This document shows positions 14,257 to 23,343 of a DNA stretch of 24,284 nucleotides, piece by piece (within the stretch, counting starts at the first letter, position 1; each line of letters begins with the position of its first letter). The translations under genes and the position numbers were made by a program. A model generated the notes under the pieces. It ran no database searches, had not been told where the DNA came from, and saw only the letters and a list, made by a program, of their open reading frames with translations. Source of the DNA: Gammaproteobacteria bacterium (lineage in GTDB: Bacteria; Pseudomonadota; Gammaproteobacteria; DAOWEP01). The DNA is taken from positions 1 through 24,284 of the forward strand of contig DAOWEP010000029.1 of NCBI GenBank assembly GCA_030638455.1, read 5' to 3'.

Positions 14257-16539
14257 ATGAAGAAATTGATTTTTGCTCTGTGTTTTCTGGGCATGTTTGT
14301 TAATTACGTCTGGGCGCTGGAGCCCTTTACGATAAAGGATATCCGCGTTGAGGGTCTGCAAAGGATTTCGGCCGGCACCGTATTTAATTATTTGCCTTTA
14401 AAGGTTGGAGACCGTTTCGATCGTAGTGGTTCTGCACAGGCTATCAAGGCATTGTACAAGACCGGTTTTTTCAAGGATGTGCGTCTTGAACGCGAAAAAA
14501 ATATATTGGTTGTTTCTGTCGCTGAGAGGCCATCTGTAGCCACTCTGAAAATTTCAGGTAATGAGGATATTGAAACTGAACAGTTATTGGAGGGTTTGAA
14601 AGAGGTCGGGATGGCCGAGGGAAGAGTATTTAACCGGTCCATCCTGGACAAGGTAGAGCAGGAGTTACAACGCCAGTATTTCAGTAATGGTAAGTATGGT
14701 GTAAAGATGGAGTCAGTCGTGACGCCACTGGAACGTAACCGTGTTGCCGTAGAGCTGAAAATCACGGAAGGCAAGGTTGCCAAGATTCGGGAAATTAATA
14801 TTGTAGGGAATACTGTTTTTGATGACGATGAGCTGCTTGACCTTTTTGAATTAGGTATACCCGGAACCTTCTCGTTTTTCTCAGATCGTGACAAGTATTC
14901 AAAACAGAAGTTGTCAGGTGATCTTGAGAGATTACGCTCCTATTACCTCGATCGGGGTCACCTTAATTTCAGGATAAACTCCAGTCAGGTATCCATTACT
15001 CCAGACAAGAAACACATTTATATTACGATCAATATAAGTGAGGGTTCCCAATATATAGTTAATGAGGTCAAGTTGGCAGGGAGGTTAATTGTCTCTCCTG
15101 ATGAACTTGAAAAGCTCATCGAGACTGCGCCAGGAACAATTTACTCACACAAGAGGGTGGCATCAAGCTCCAAGAATATTAGCGACCGGTTGGGAACAGA
15201 AGGGTATGCATTTGCAAATGTAAATGCCGCACCTGATGTAGATAAAGAGAATAAACGGGTAAGCCTGACATTTTTTATTGACCCGGGAAAGCGTGTTTAT
15301 GTGAACAGGATAAATATGTCAGGGAATACGCGCACAAGCGACGAAGTGTTAAGGCGCGAAGTACGGCAGATGGAGGGTGGCTGGTTTTCAACAGAACAGG
15401 TAAATCGTTCCCGGGACAGGTTGAACAGGCTGGGACATTTTGGCGATGTAAATGTAGAAACACCTGTAGTGCCTGGTAGCAGTGACCAGGTAGATGTAAA
15501 TTTTACTGTAGAAGAAAAGCCATCGGGTAATTTTCTTGCCAGTGTGGGGTATTCACAGACAGGGGGTTTGATTCTTAGTACCAGTGTTCAGCAGGACAAT
15601 TTTCTGGGGACGGGGAAAAGGGTAGGGTTTGGATTTAATAATAGCTCTGTTAACCGCAGTTTTAACCTGTCCTACACAAATCCTTACTATACGATTGATG
15701 GTATTAGTCGGGGTTTTTCGGTTTCATCCAGGGAAACAGACGCTAGTGAGGCCAATTTATCTGATTACAATACGGATGTAACAGACCTGGGTGTACACTA
15801 TGGTATCCCGATGAATGAGTTTGACCGGCTTCGTGTGAGTGCAAATTATCAGTCCACTGATTTAACAATTGGCAGCAGCCCATCTCAGCAAGTTTCTGAT
15901 TTCATTGCGGCAAATGGTACCAGCTATGATTCTATCCTGCTGGGCGCAAGTTGGTCACATGACACCAGGGATCGGGCGGTTTTTGCAACCAAAGGAGCGC
16001 AATATAGTTTGTCAGGGGAAGTGGCTATACCTGGTGGAGATTTGGAGTATTATAAGTTACGGTATAGGCATAGGCACTATCTCCCGCTGGCAGGAAAGCT
16101 GGTATTATTATTGAAAGGAGATCTCGCATATGGGGAGGGGTATGGCAACACGAATTCATTGCCTTTCTATGAGAATTTTTTCTCGGGTGGTACACGTTCG
16201 GTTAGAGGGTATGATGATAATAGTCTGGGCCCAAAGGATGAGTTTGGTAATCCGCTGGGGGGTGCCTTCAAGGTTGGAGGTGGCGCAGAAATAATCTTTC
16301 CAGTCCCATTTTTAAAAGAAAGCAAATCTGTTAGATTGAGCGGGTTTATTGATATCGGGAATGTTTTTGCTGATTTTGATGACTTTGAATCAGATGACCT
16401 TAGGTCGTCGGTGGGGATGTCCCTTGTATGGTTGTCACCGGTAGGCCCATTAAGTTTGAGTTTGGCTACGCCATTAAATGAACAGGACGGTGATGAAACA
16501 CAGCTTATGCAGTTCTCACTTGGGGGTTCTTTCTTTTAG
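14257..16539 (+). CDS. bamA: Outer membrane protein assembly factor BamA
   Basis: Core of the BAM complex that folds and inserts beta-barrel proteins into the outer membrane. The 760-residue precursor starts with a signal peptide (residues 1-20, cut after VWA) and FTIKDIRVEGLQRISAGTVFNYLP, the first of five POTRA domains reaching to about residue 420 (repeated V-x-G-x-x-x-x-x-x-x-x-L patterns, e.g. INIVGNTVFDDDELL and INMSGNTRTSDEVLRREVRQMEG). The 16-strand barrel follows, with the FFSGGTRSVRGYDDNSLGP lid-lock motif (VRGY in place of the usual VRGF) and a C-terminal FSLGGSFF ending in Phe as needed for barrel recognition. Flanked by rseP and skp, as in E. coli. Confidence 0.97.
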   Translation: MKKLIFALCFLGMFVNYVWALEPFTIKDIRVEGLQRISAGTVFNYLPLKVGDRFDRSGSAQAIKALYKTGFFKDVRLEREKNILVVSVAERPSVATLKISGNEDIETEQLLEGLKEVGMAEGRVFNRSILDKVEQELQRQYFSNGKYGVKMESVVTPLERNRVAVELKITEGKVAKIREINIVGNTVFDDDELLDLFELGIPGTFSFFSDRDKYSKQKLSGDLERLRSYYLDRGHLNFRINSSQVSITPDKKHIYITINISEGSQYIVNEVKLAGRLIVSPDELEKLIETAPGTIYSHKRVASSSKNISDRLGTEGYAFANVNAAPDVDKENKRVSLTFFIDPGKRVYVNRINMSGNTRTSDEVLRREVRQMEGGWFSTEQVNRSRDRLNRLGHFGDVNVETPVVPGSSDQVDVNFTVEEKPSGNFLASVGYSQTGGLILSTSVQQDNFLGTGKRVGFGFNNSSVNRSFNLSYTNPYYTIDGISRGFSVSSRETDASEANLSDYNTDVTDLGVHYGIPMNEFDRLRVSANYQSTDLTIGSSPSQQVSDFIAANGTSYDSILLGASWSHDTRDRAVFATKGAQYSLSGEVAIPGGDLEYYKLRYRHRHYLPLAGKLVLLLKGDLAYGEGYGNTNSLPFYENFFSGGTRSVRGYDDNSLGPKDEFGNPLGGAFKVGGGAEIIFPVPFLKESKSVRLSGFIDIGNVFADFDDFESDDLRSSVGMSLVWLSPVGPLSLSLATPLNEQDGDETQLMQFSLGGSFF

Positions 16540-16571
16540 GTAGGGATCTTTTAGATATCTTTAAGGTAGGG

Positions 16572-16600
16572 TAATGAAAGGTGTACTTGTTATTTCATTA
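16572..16600 (+). repeat. Inverted repeat in the bamA-skp gap
   Basis: TAATGAAA (16572-16579) and TTTCATTA (16593-16600) form an 8-bp AT-rich stem around a 13-nt loop, about 30 bp ahead of the skp ATG. It could be an operator or mRNA stem; no T-run follows. No recognisable sigma-E promoter was seen in this gap. Confidence 0.35.
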
Positions 16601-16631
16601 TCGTTATTTCACAAAGGATAAGTAGGTAAAT

Positions 16632-17171
16632 ATGATTAAAAATGTTATTGCAAGTTTCTTGATAATAGTAGCAGTTTCTGTCTTTTCCATGGCGGAGGTT
16701 TATGCTGAAAATACGAGTGTAGCATTTGTAGATATTGCCAAAGTGCTTGAGGCGGCTCCGCAGGCTATTGCTGCCAATAGTCGTCTGGAGAAGGAGTTTG
16801 AAAAAAGAAATAATGGTTTGATAAAAATGCGCAAGGAGCAAAGGCAACTGGAGGACAAGCTTGCCAAAGAGGGCGTGACCATGAGTGAGGGTCAATTAAG
16901 AAAACTGGAAAGGGATATCCATGATCGTAAGCGCGAAATTAAAAGAGCGCAGGAAGATTATCGTGAAGACCTGAATATCCGTCGTAATGAAGAATTGAGG
17001 AAGATACAAAAGCGTGTATATGAAGCAATAGTGGAGCTAGCTGAGAAGGAAAAATATGATATTGTAATGGGGGATGGAGTGATTCATGCCAGTAACAGGG
17101 TAAATATCACAGACAAGGTGCTTTCCATATTGAGTTCGGCAAAAAATTCAGCGCCTGCCCCGTCCAGGTAA
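16632..17171 (+). CDS. skp: Periplasmic chaperone Skp/OmpH family
   Basis: Trimeric holdase that carries unfolded outer-membrane proteins across the periplasm to BamA. The 179-residue precursor has a clear signal peptide (residues 1-25, cleavage after VYA), then the beta-strand NTSVAFVDIAKVLEAAPQAIA typical of the OmpH core, and a long charged coiled-coil region (about 50-130; KRNNGLIKMRKEQRQLEDKL...ERDIHDRKREIKRAQEDYREDL) forming the tentacle, ending with the KYDIVMGDGVIHASNRVNITDKVL strand and helix. The bamA-skp-lpxD order supports the call. Confidence 0.93.
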   Translation: MIKNVIASFLIIVAVSVFSMAEVYAENTSVAFVDIAKVLEAAPQAIAANSRLEKEFEKRNNGLIKMRKEQRQLEDKLAKEGVTMSEGQLRKLERDIHDRKREIKRAQEDYREDLNIRRNEELRKIQKRVYEAIVELAEKEKYDIVMGDGVIHASNRVNITDKVLSILSSAKNSAPAPSR

Positions 17172-17230
17172 AATAATTAGCTAATTGTCAAAGGCCTGAT
17201 CGTTATTTAAAAGAGACTCATCAAGAACTA

Positions 17231-18247
17231 ATGCAAGTTACTCTGAAAGAGATTGCAAGTCAGGTTGGTGGAAGGGTAGAGGGTGAGGACTGCCTGATTT
17301 CTGGAGTAGCTACGTTAAGGAGTGCTCAGCCGGGTAGTATTAGTTTTTTATCCAGTCATAATTACAGGAAGTACCTGAAAGATACCAGGGCTTCGGCTGT
17401 AATACTGCAAGAAATTGACCTGGATCTTTGTCCGGTGTCTGCTTTGGTTTCTGATAACCCTTATCTGATGTATGCGCGTGTGGCAGCCCTTCTGAATCCC
17501 GAATCCTCAATGGATGGTGGTATTCATCCTTCTGCTGTTATCGATAAAAGTTGTAAAATCGATTCCAGTGTTTGGGTGGGTCCGAACTGTACAATCGGTC
17601 CAGGTGTTACGCTTGAGAGTAATGTATATATTGGTCCGGGTTGTGTTGTTGAAAGAGACGCTACCGTTGGTGAATCGAGTAAATTGATTGCAAATGTTAC
17701 GATTTGTCATCATTCGGTCATTGGCAAACATGTTTTGATCCATCCTGGGGTGGTGATTGGTAGTGACGGTTTCGGGATAGCAAATGATGAAGGGGTCTGG
17801 ATAAAGGTTCCACAGCTTGGCAGGGTTGTCGTTGGGGATCATGTCGAGATAGGCGCTAATACCACGATTGATCGTGGAGCTCTTGAGGATACGGTGCTTG
17901 AAGAAGGAGTAAAGCTGGATAACCAGATTCAGGTTGCGCACAATGTGTATATTGGGGCGCATACGGCCATCGCAGGTTGTGTGGGTATAGCAGGTAGTAC
18001 CCGTATTGGTAAGCATTGTGCCATCGGAGGGGCAGCCGCTGTTCTTGGTCACCTTGAGATTGTGGATGGTGTGCAGATTAATGCGATGTCGCTTGTCAGT
18101 AAGTCAATTCTGGAGCCGGGCATATATTCTTCAGGGATGCCGGTGCAGAATAATAAAACGTGGAATCAGAATTACGCACGTTTTCGCCAACTGGATGGTA
18201 TGGCACGTAGCCTGAAAAAGATCGAAAAAAGTATTGATTCAAAATAA
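17231..18247 (+). CDS. lpxD: UDP-3-O-(3-hydroxyacyl)glucosamine N-acyltransferase
   Basis: Third step of lipid A synthesis: adds a hydroxyacyl chain from acyl-ACP to the 2-amino group of UDP-3-O-acyl-glucosamine. The 338 residues have the N-terminal uridine-binding domain (VGGRVEGEDCLISGVATLRSA) and a left-handed beta-helix of hexapeptide repeats (e.g. AVIDKSCKIDSSVWVGPNCTIG), with the catalytic His237 in DNQIQVAHNVYIG and the IGSDGFG motif. A short C-terminal helix (YARFRQLDGMARSLKKIEK) follows, as in the family. No strong Shine-Dalgarno precedes the ATG. Confidence 0.97.
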   Translation: MQVTLKEIASQVGGRVEGEDCLISGVATLRSAQPGSISFLSSHNYRKYLKDTRASAVILQEIDLDLCPVSALVSDNPYLMYARVAALLNPESSMDGGIHPSAVIDKSCKIDSSVWVGPNCTIGPGVTLESNVYIGPGCVVERDATVGESSKLIANVTICHHSVIGKHVLIHPGVVIGSDGFGIANDEGVWIKVPQLGRVVVGDHVEIGANTTIDRGALEDTVLEEGVKLDNQIQVAHNVYIGAHTAIAGCVGIAGSTRIGKHCAIGGAAAVLGHLEIVDGVQINAMSLVSKSILEPGIYSSGMPVQNNKTWNQNYARFRQLDGMARSLKKIEKSIDSK

Positions 18248-18291
18248 TTGCTGATAGTAAGAATAATTAACTTATAAAGGAATAGTGAGAT

Positions 18292-18741
18292 ATGTCGTCC
18301 AATACACTTGATATCCATGAAGTACTCAGGTATCTGCCTCATCGGTACCCTTTTTTGTTGATTGACAGGGTACTCGATTTTGTTCCAGGAGAGTCGCTGG
18401 TTGGGCTTAAGAATGTTACCTTTAACGAGCCTTTTTTCCCCGGCCATTTTCCACATCATCCTGTAATGCCAGGGGTTCTGATTCTTGAGGCGCTGGCACA
18501 GGCAACCGGGATTCTTGCTTTTAAAACCACTAATAAGGTTCCAGATGATGGTTCTTTGTACTATTTCGCAGGTATAGATAAGGCCAGATTCAAAAGGCCC
18601 GTTAGTCCAGGAGACCAGTTAATATTGAAGGCGTCCGTGATTAAGGAAAAAAGGGGAATATGGAAATTTGCTTGTGAAGCAACGGTAGATGACGTACTGG
18701 CTGCATCAGCAGAAATAATGTGCGCAGAGAAGGAAATGTAA
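18292..18741 (+). CDS. fabZ: 3-hydroxyacyl-[acyl-carrier-protein] dehydratase FabZ
   Basis: Dehydrates 3-hydroxyacyl-ACP in fatty acid elongation and so competes with LpxA/LpxD for hydroxyacyl chains. The 149 residues show the hot-dog fold signatures LPHRYPFLLIDRV, FPGHFPHHPVMPGVLILEALAQATG with catalytic His52 and Glu66, and DKARFKRPVSPGDQL. AAGGA lies about 10 nt upstream of the ATG. Its stop is only two bases before the lpxA start, so balanced synthesis through coupling is likely. Confidence 0.97.
   Translation: MSSNTLDIHEVLRYLPHRYPFLLIDRVLDFVPGESLVGLKNVTFNEPFFPGHFPHHPVMPGVLILEALAQATGILAFKTTNKVPDDGSLYYFAGIDKARFKRPVSPGDQLILKASVIKEKRGIWKFACEATVDDVLAASAEIMCAEKEM
18729..18734 (+). promoter_or_regulatory. 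Shine-Dalgarno that decides the lpxA TTG start
   Basis: GAAGGA lies inside the last codons of fabZ and is 9 nt before TTG 18744-18746, the ideal spacing. The in-frame GTG at 18720 has no such site and would add eight residues that do not belong to the family. Confidence 0.6.
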
Positions 18742-18743
18742 TT

Positions 18744-19514
18744 TTGATTCATTCGACCGCGATTATAGATCCATCTGCGGAACTTGCGAGCGATGTAAAA
18801 GTAGGTCCATACACCATTATCAATGCTGGTGTCAGTATAGATTCAGGGACAACGGTAGAATCACATGTTGTTATAAGCGGCCCTACCCGCATTGGTAAAG
18901 ATAACCATATTTACCCGTATGCATCTGTAGGTTGTGATCCCCAGGATAAGAAATACTCTAGTGAGGAAACCGCGCTTGAGATCGGTGACGGAAATGTAAT
19001 CAGGGAATACTGTACGATCAGCAGGGGAACCAGTCAGGATGTCGGCGTTACCAGGATTGGTAATGACAACTGGATTATGGCCTATGTGCACATTGCGCAT
19101 GATTGCCAGGTAGGTGATCACACAATTTTTGCCAATGCAGCATCCCTTGCGGGGCATGTGATTGTAGAGGATTATGTGATTTTCGGAGGATTTACTAACG
19201 TACACCAGTTCTGCAGGATAGGCGCACATTGCTTTACCGGAATGAGTAGTGTGATATCAAAAGACGTGCCTCCTTATATGATGATCACAGGTCATCCGGC
19301 ACATCCTCATGGTTTGAATACGGAAGGTTTGAAGCGAAGAGGGTTTAGCACCGATGCTATTCAAAAGATCAAGCGTGCATACAAGTTATTATATAAATCA
19401 GACATGAAGTTGGAAGATGCGAAAAATGAAATTTCGTCTATGGTGGTAGGCTGCCCTGAGTTGGAGGTCATGTGTTCATTTCTGGACCAAAGCACTCGTG
19501 GAATCTTGAGATAA
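18744..19514 (+). CDS. lpxA: Acyl-ACP--UDP-N-acetylglucosamine O-acyltransferase
   Basis: First enzyme of lipid A synthesis, transferring a 3-hydroxyacyl chain from ACP to UDP-GlcNAc. I place the start at TTG 18744, giving MIHSTAIIDPSAELASDVKVG, which matches the LpxA N-terminus; the product is 256 residues (E. coli 262). Hexapeptide repeats of the left-handed beta-helix run to about residue 180 (VGPYTIINAGVSIDSG, IGDGNVIREYCTISRGT), with catalytic His119 and nearby His116 in YVHIAHDCQVGDH. The C-terminal helical part begins around GLNTEGLKRRGFSTDAIQKIKRAYKLLY, where the substrate-contact region is conserved. It starts two bases after fabZ. Confidence 0.96.
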   Translation: MIHSTAIIDPSAELASDVKVGPYTIINAGVSIDSGTTVESHVVISGPTRIGKDNHIYPYASVGCDPQDKKYSSEETALEIGDGNVIREYCTISRGTSQDVGVTRIGNDNWIMAYVHIAHDCQVGDHTIFANAASLAGHVIVEDYVIFGGFTNVHQFCRIGAHCFTGMSSVISKDVPPYMMITGHPAHPHGLNTEGLKRRGFSTDAIQKIKRAYKLLYKSDMKLEDAKNEISSMVVGCPELEVMCSFLDQSTRGILR

Positions 19515-19558
19515 AAGGTGGTGGCTCAACAACACATAATGGTTAAATCATTAGTGCA

Positions 19559-20710
19559 ATGGTGCGAATAGGTATCGTCGCTGGTGAGGCATCGGGAGAT
19601 TTGCTGGGAGCGGGACTAATTCTGGCAATCAGGCAGCAGATACCAGATGTGGAATTTACAGGAATAGCCGGGCCGGAAATGATCAAGGCTGGATGCAAGG
19701 CTTTGTATCCGTCAGAAAAGCTTTCAGTAATGGGATTGTCAGAGGTGCTGGGCCATCTTGGTGAAATACTTAAAATACGAAAGCACCTCAGGCATTATTT
19801 CAGTAGTAACCCCCCGGACATTTTTATAGGTATAGACGCCCCCGACTTTAACCTTGGCCTTGAACGAAAGTTAAAAGAGGCAGGTATAAAAACGGTGCAC
19901 TATGTCAGCCCGTCTGTTTGGGCCTGGCGACAAAAGCGGGTTAAAAAAATATCCAGAAGTGTTGATTTGATGTTGACACTGTTTCCGTTTGAAGAGGCCT
20001 TTTACCTGGAGCATGAAGTAAACGTTCGGTTTGTAGGTCATCCACTTGCGGATATGATCCCAATGGAACCGGATCAACAGGCAGCCAGAAAGAAGCTGGG
20101 TTTGCCGGTGAATGAGAAGGTTGTAGCATTGCTACCCGGTAGTCGCATGGGTGAGGTTCAGCGACTCGCCGGGCCAATGCTTGGTGCGGCAAAAATACTG
20201 AAACAGGACAATCCACAACTTCTTTTTGTTGTGCCTGTGGCCAGCAACAACATAAGAGAATATTTTTATCAACTTCAGCAGGAAATTGCGCCGGAGATAC
20301 CCGTTACTATCATAGATGGGTGTTCTCGTGAGGTTATGGCCGCATCGGAAATTGTATTACTGGCTTCAGGTACGGCTGCAATGGAGGCCATGTTATTAAA
20401 GCGTCCTATGGTGGTTGCATATAAGGTGTCCAGCTTGACTTATTGGATATTAAAAACTTTCAATATGTTGAAGGTATCGGAATACTCTCTCCCTAACCTG
20501 CTTGCTGGAAAACCCCTGGTAAAAGAATGCATGCAGCATGAGGCTACCCCGGAAAAGTTGGCAAGCGCTACGCAGGAATTACTGGATAAGGAAGATAATA
20601 ATGAGAGCCTGATTAATGTCTTTGCAAATATTCATATAAAACTGGCAAAGAATGCCAGTGAGCAGGCGGCCGATGCTGTAATCTCAATGTTGCCGGGCAG
20701 TAATGCATAA
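19559..20710 (+). CDS. lpxB: Lipid-A-disaccharide synthase
   Basis: GT19-family glycosyltransferase joining lipid X and UDP-2,3-diacylglucosamine into the beta-1,6 disaccharide of lipid A at the inner membrane. The 383 residues (E. coli 382) begin IGIVAGEASGDLLGAGLI with the diagnostic GEASGD (9-14) and continue with FTGIAGPEMIKAGCKALYP, GIDAPDFNLGLERKLK, YVSPSVWAWRQKRVKKI, VGHPLAD, LLPGSRMGEV, LASGTAAMEAML and VSEYSLPNLLAGKPLVKE, all conserved blocks. It follows lpxA by 44 bp with no terminator between. Confidence 0.97.
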   Translation: MVRIGIVAGEASGDLLGAGLILAIRQQIPDVEFTGIAGPEMIKAGCKALYPSEKLSVMGLSEVLGHLGEILKIRKHLRHYFSSNPPDIFIGIDAPDFNLGLERKLKEAGIKTVHYVSPSVWAWRQKRVKKISRSVDLMLTLFPFEEAFYLEHEVNVRFVGHPLADMIPMEPDQQAARKKLGLPVNEKVVALLPGSRMGEVQRLAGPMLGAAKILKQDNPQLLFVVPVASNNIREYFYQLQQEIAPEIPVTIIDGCSREVMAASEIVLLASGTAAMEAMLLKRPMVVAYKVSSLTYWILKTFNMLKVSEYSLPNLLAGKPLVKECMQHEATPEKLASATQELLDKEDNNESLINVFANIHIKLAKNASEQAADAVISMLPGSNA

Positions 20711-20721
20711 AGGATGTAATT

Positions 20722-21342
20722 ATGAATGATAGTCAGCTTGCAGACTTATTGAATACCTTGAGCCAATCCAGTATGCATATGGCAGGCGTAGATGAGGCGG
20801 GGCGGGGTCCGCTTGCTGGACCTGTAGTGGCTGCTGCGGTAATACTTGATCCTGAAAATCCCATTGAAGGTTTGGCAGATTCCAAAAAGCTGAGCGCTAA
20901 AAAACGTGCTGCACTTGAATTGTTGATTAAGGAAAGGTCTCTTTCCTGGGCGCTTGGAAGGGCAGAAATAGATGAAATAGAAGAGCTTAATATCCTGCAT
21001 GCCAGCATGCTGGCCATGAAGCGGGCGGTAGAATCGCTGGATATGATGCCAGCAATGGTGTTGATAGATGGCAATCGCTGCCCGGATGTTAAAATGAAGT
21101 CACGCGCCATCATAAAGGGTGATCAACGTGTTGAAGCAATTAGCGCGGCTTCTATTCTTGCAAAGGAATCAAGAGACCGTGAAATGATACAATTGGATGA
21201 GGAATTCCCTGGGTATGGATTTGCTGTACATAAGGGCTATCCTACCAGAGCGCATATACAGGCATTAAAGGAGATAGGGGTGAGCTCTGTCCATAGAAGA
21301 TCATATGGTCCCGTCAAGCGTATACTCCAGGCTTTTTCCTGA
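20722..21342 (+). CDS. rnhB: Ribonuclease HII
   Basis: Removes ribonucleotides from DNA and RNA of RNA-DNA hybrids. The 206 residues contain the DEDD active site: Asp24-Glu25 in AGVDEAGRGPLAGPVVAAAVIL, Asp116 in VLIDGNRCP and Asp134 in IIKGDQRVEAISAASILAK, followed by the conserved YGFAVHKGYPTRAH and HRRSYGPVK. AGGA lies 7 nt before the ATG. The gene is 11 bp after lpxB, the usual order. In many relatives dnaE follows; here the plus-strand run ends and the next gene is convergent, without an obvious strong terminator in the 70-bp gap. Confidence 0.97.
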   Translation: MNDSQLADLLNTLSQSSMHMAGVDEAGRGPLAGPVVAAAVILDPENPIEGLADSKKLSAKKRAALELLIKERSLSWALGRAEIDEIEELNILHASMLAMKRAVESLDMMPAMVLIDGNRCPDVKMKSRAIIKGDQRVEAISAASILAKESRDREMIQLDEEFPGYGFAVHKGYPTRAHIQALKEIGVSSVHRRSYGPVKRILQAFS

Positions 21343-21412
21343 GTCACACATTAAGCATAGAACCAGAATCTTATATACGAGTTAATCTGGGACTAGTACA
21401 GGTAAAATGATA

Positions 21413-23245
21413 TCAAAAAATCTCTATATTATCGGTATTATTTGATGCGGGATCTATATCGGAACTTATCTTGTCGTCATCGTCAACACCTACCATCCTC
21501 CCCATGACTCTTGTCAGGGAAATTACTTCCTGGGCATTCCTGTCAATATTAAAACGATCAATGGCGAAAGCAATTCGACTGGTTAGATTTTCCATTTTGT
21601 TGCCCAGGACTTCCATTGTATCGGCGCTGGATTCAGCCTGTTTGGTAGTTGCTTCAAGGTTGATCGTGTGTCGGTTAATGTCTCCTGCGGCATCTACCTG
21701 TTGTCTAAGAGAGTCCGATATTTGTTGGGTCATCTGAGCTATTTCATGTGTCGAAGAGTCTATATCTTTAAGTGCACCGGAGATCTCATCAACTTTCTGT
21801 AAAGCCTGTGCAGCATATTCTCGGTTATTGCTGATGGCATTCTGTGATTCTTGTGCACTTGCTTTAAGCTCTTCAATAATGTCGTTAATTTCATCGGTCG
21901 AATCCTGTGTTTGTACTGCCAGATTACGGACCTCATCGGCAACTACAGCAAATCCCCTGCCGCTTTCACCTGCACGTGCGGCCTCTATTGCTGCATTCAA
22001 GGCCAGTAAGTTAGTTTGGGCTGCGATTTTATTGATAACTTCAATGACAACACCAATAGAATCGACGCTGCTTGCCATACGGTTCATCTTGTCAATGGTT
22101 TCAGATGACTCATTATCCAGCTGGGTCACAGTTTGGATCGTTTCTTTCATTAATTTTGTGCTGGACTGGCATTTTGAATAGGTATCTTCTGCTGCTGTTG
22201 CTGTATTAGCCGTGCTATTGTCAATAAGTGAAATATTCTCCTCCATAGATTTCATTTTGTTGATGATATCGCGCACTTCCTCATTTTGACCGGCAAGTCC
22301 CAGTTTAGTAAGTTCTGCATTTGTCTTAAGCTGATGTGCAGATGATTGTATTCGACTGCTAATCTCTGAAATCTGTAATAATGAAGCCTGGATAATAATG
22401 CTTAGCTTATTATATTGGCCTGTAACCCTTCCTGCCTCACCGCTAGTCTCTGGAAGTATTGATGTGATGCTCCCGTGTCCATCCACAATCGCTTTCATGG
22501 ATTCTTCAAGTTTGGTTAATGGTCTTACTATAATGCCTGTAATAAAGATACCAAATAGAATTGAGGTTGGTAGAGCGATTATCAGAGCGATTATCAGAAG
22601 AATTTTTGCAGATTCAAATTTGTGTAGAATCTTGTTGGAGTTTTCTATTGAAAGAATGGTCTCACTTTCACTGATCTTTCTAAGCGAGGCCGAAAAATCA
22701 ATAAATCTCATGTGTAGATTCTGAATACTGGAGTTCAATGAGGCGGCATCCAGGCTTTCAGAATTAACTTTCTCAACAAGCCTTATTTCTGATTCAATCA
22801 GGTCGCTAAAAATAGGTTTTGATTTTTGAAAATCATTGGAAAGATCAGATATTTCTTCTCCATACTTACTGTTGAGTGTGCCGACAATTTCTGAGATTCT
22901 TTTGAACTGATTTTCCTGTTTCTGAATATAGGTTTCGTATATTCGTGATTCGGCTAACTGTTCGTCGGGATGTAGAATGTTGATAAACATATTAGAGGAA
23001 ATTCTTTCAAGCTTATCTATACCATCATTTAATTCCTCGAGATAATCATGAAATTTCCCCCTTTCGATTAGATTGTTGTTCCACAGATGCCCCCAAACGG
23101 TTACTAATATCAGGCAAAGATTTGCAGCCAAAATTAGCAGGACAAATCTGCGTCTGATACTGTGGGGTTCCCCCAGGGCATGAAGAATTTTTCCTAACAT
23201 ATATAAAAAAATATGGTTATCTGTATTTATTCTAAAGAAATTCAA
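21413..23245 (-). CDS. Methyl-accepting chemotaxis protein
   Basis: A 610-residue transmembrane chemoreceptor. Seen in order: short cytoplasmic N-terminus, TM1 (about 34-54, FVLLILAANLCLILVTVWGHLW), a helical periplasmic sensor of about 155 residues of unrecognised ligand class, TM2 (about 214-240), HAMP starting VRPLTKLEESM, and the signalling domain with the near-invariant hairpin tip NKIAAQTNLLALNAAIEAARAG (first part at 406-426) through GRGFAVVADEVRNLA. No C-terminal CheR/CheB-tethering pentapeptide is present (ends DNIEIF). I chose TTG 23245 because GAGGG (minus strand, complement of 23254-23258) sits about 8 nt upstream, whereas the ATG at 23200 has none. It is convergent to rnhB. The ligand is unknown. 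Confidence 0.92.
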   Translation of the reverse strand: MNFFRINTDNHIFLYMLGKILHALGEPHSIRRRFVLLILAANLCLILVTVWGHLWNNNLIERGKFHDYLEELNDGIDKLERISSNMFINILHPDEQLAESRIYETYIQKQENQFKRISEIVGTLNSKYGEEISDLSNDFQKSKPIFSDLIESEIRLVEKVNSESLDAASLNSSIQNLHMRFIDFSASLRKISESETILSIENSNKILHKFESAKILLIIALIIALPTSILFGIFITGIIVRPLTKLEESMKAIVDGHGSITSILPETSGEAGRVTGQYNKLSIIIQASLLQISEISSRIQSSAHQLKTNAELTKLGLAGQNEEVRDIINKMKSMEENISLIDNSTANTATAAEDTYSKCQSSTKLMKETIQTVTQLDNESSETIDKMNRMASSVDSIGVVIEVINKIAAQTNLLALNAAIEAARAGESGRGFAVVADEVRNLAVQTQDSTDEINDIIEELKASAQESQNAISNNREYAAQALQKVDEISGALKDIDSSTHEIAQMTQQISDSLRQQVDAAGDINRHTINLEATTKQAESSADTMEVLGNKMENLTSRIAFAIDRFNIDRNAQEVISLTRVMGRMVGVDDDDKISSDIDPASNNTDNIEIF

Positions 23246-23324
23246 CCAATTATCCCTCTAGGGATCGGCAAGTTGGCAACAAAACTTTAGTTTGATAGGG
23301 ATATTTGTATCCAGAAAGGTGTAG

Positions 23325-23341
23325 AAAAGCCTCTTTCAGGC
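23325..23341 (-). terminator. Possible short terminator after the zinc peptidase
   Basis: On the minus strand GCCT-GAAAG-AGGC is followed by TTTT (complement of 23325-23328), beginning 3 nt after the peptidase stop. The four-pair stem is minimal, so strength is doubtful. Confidence 0.3.
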
Positions 23342-23343
23342 CC

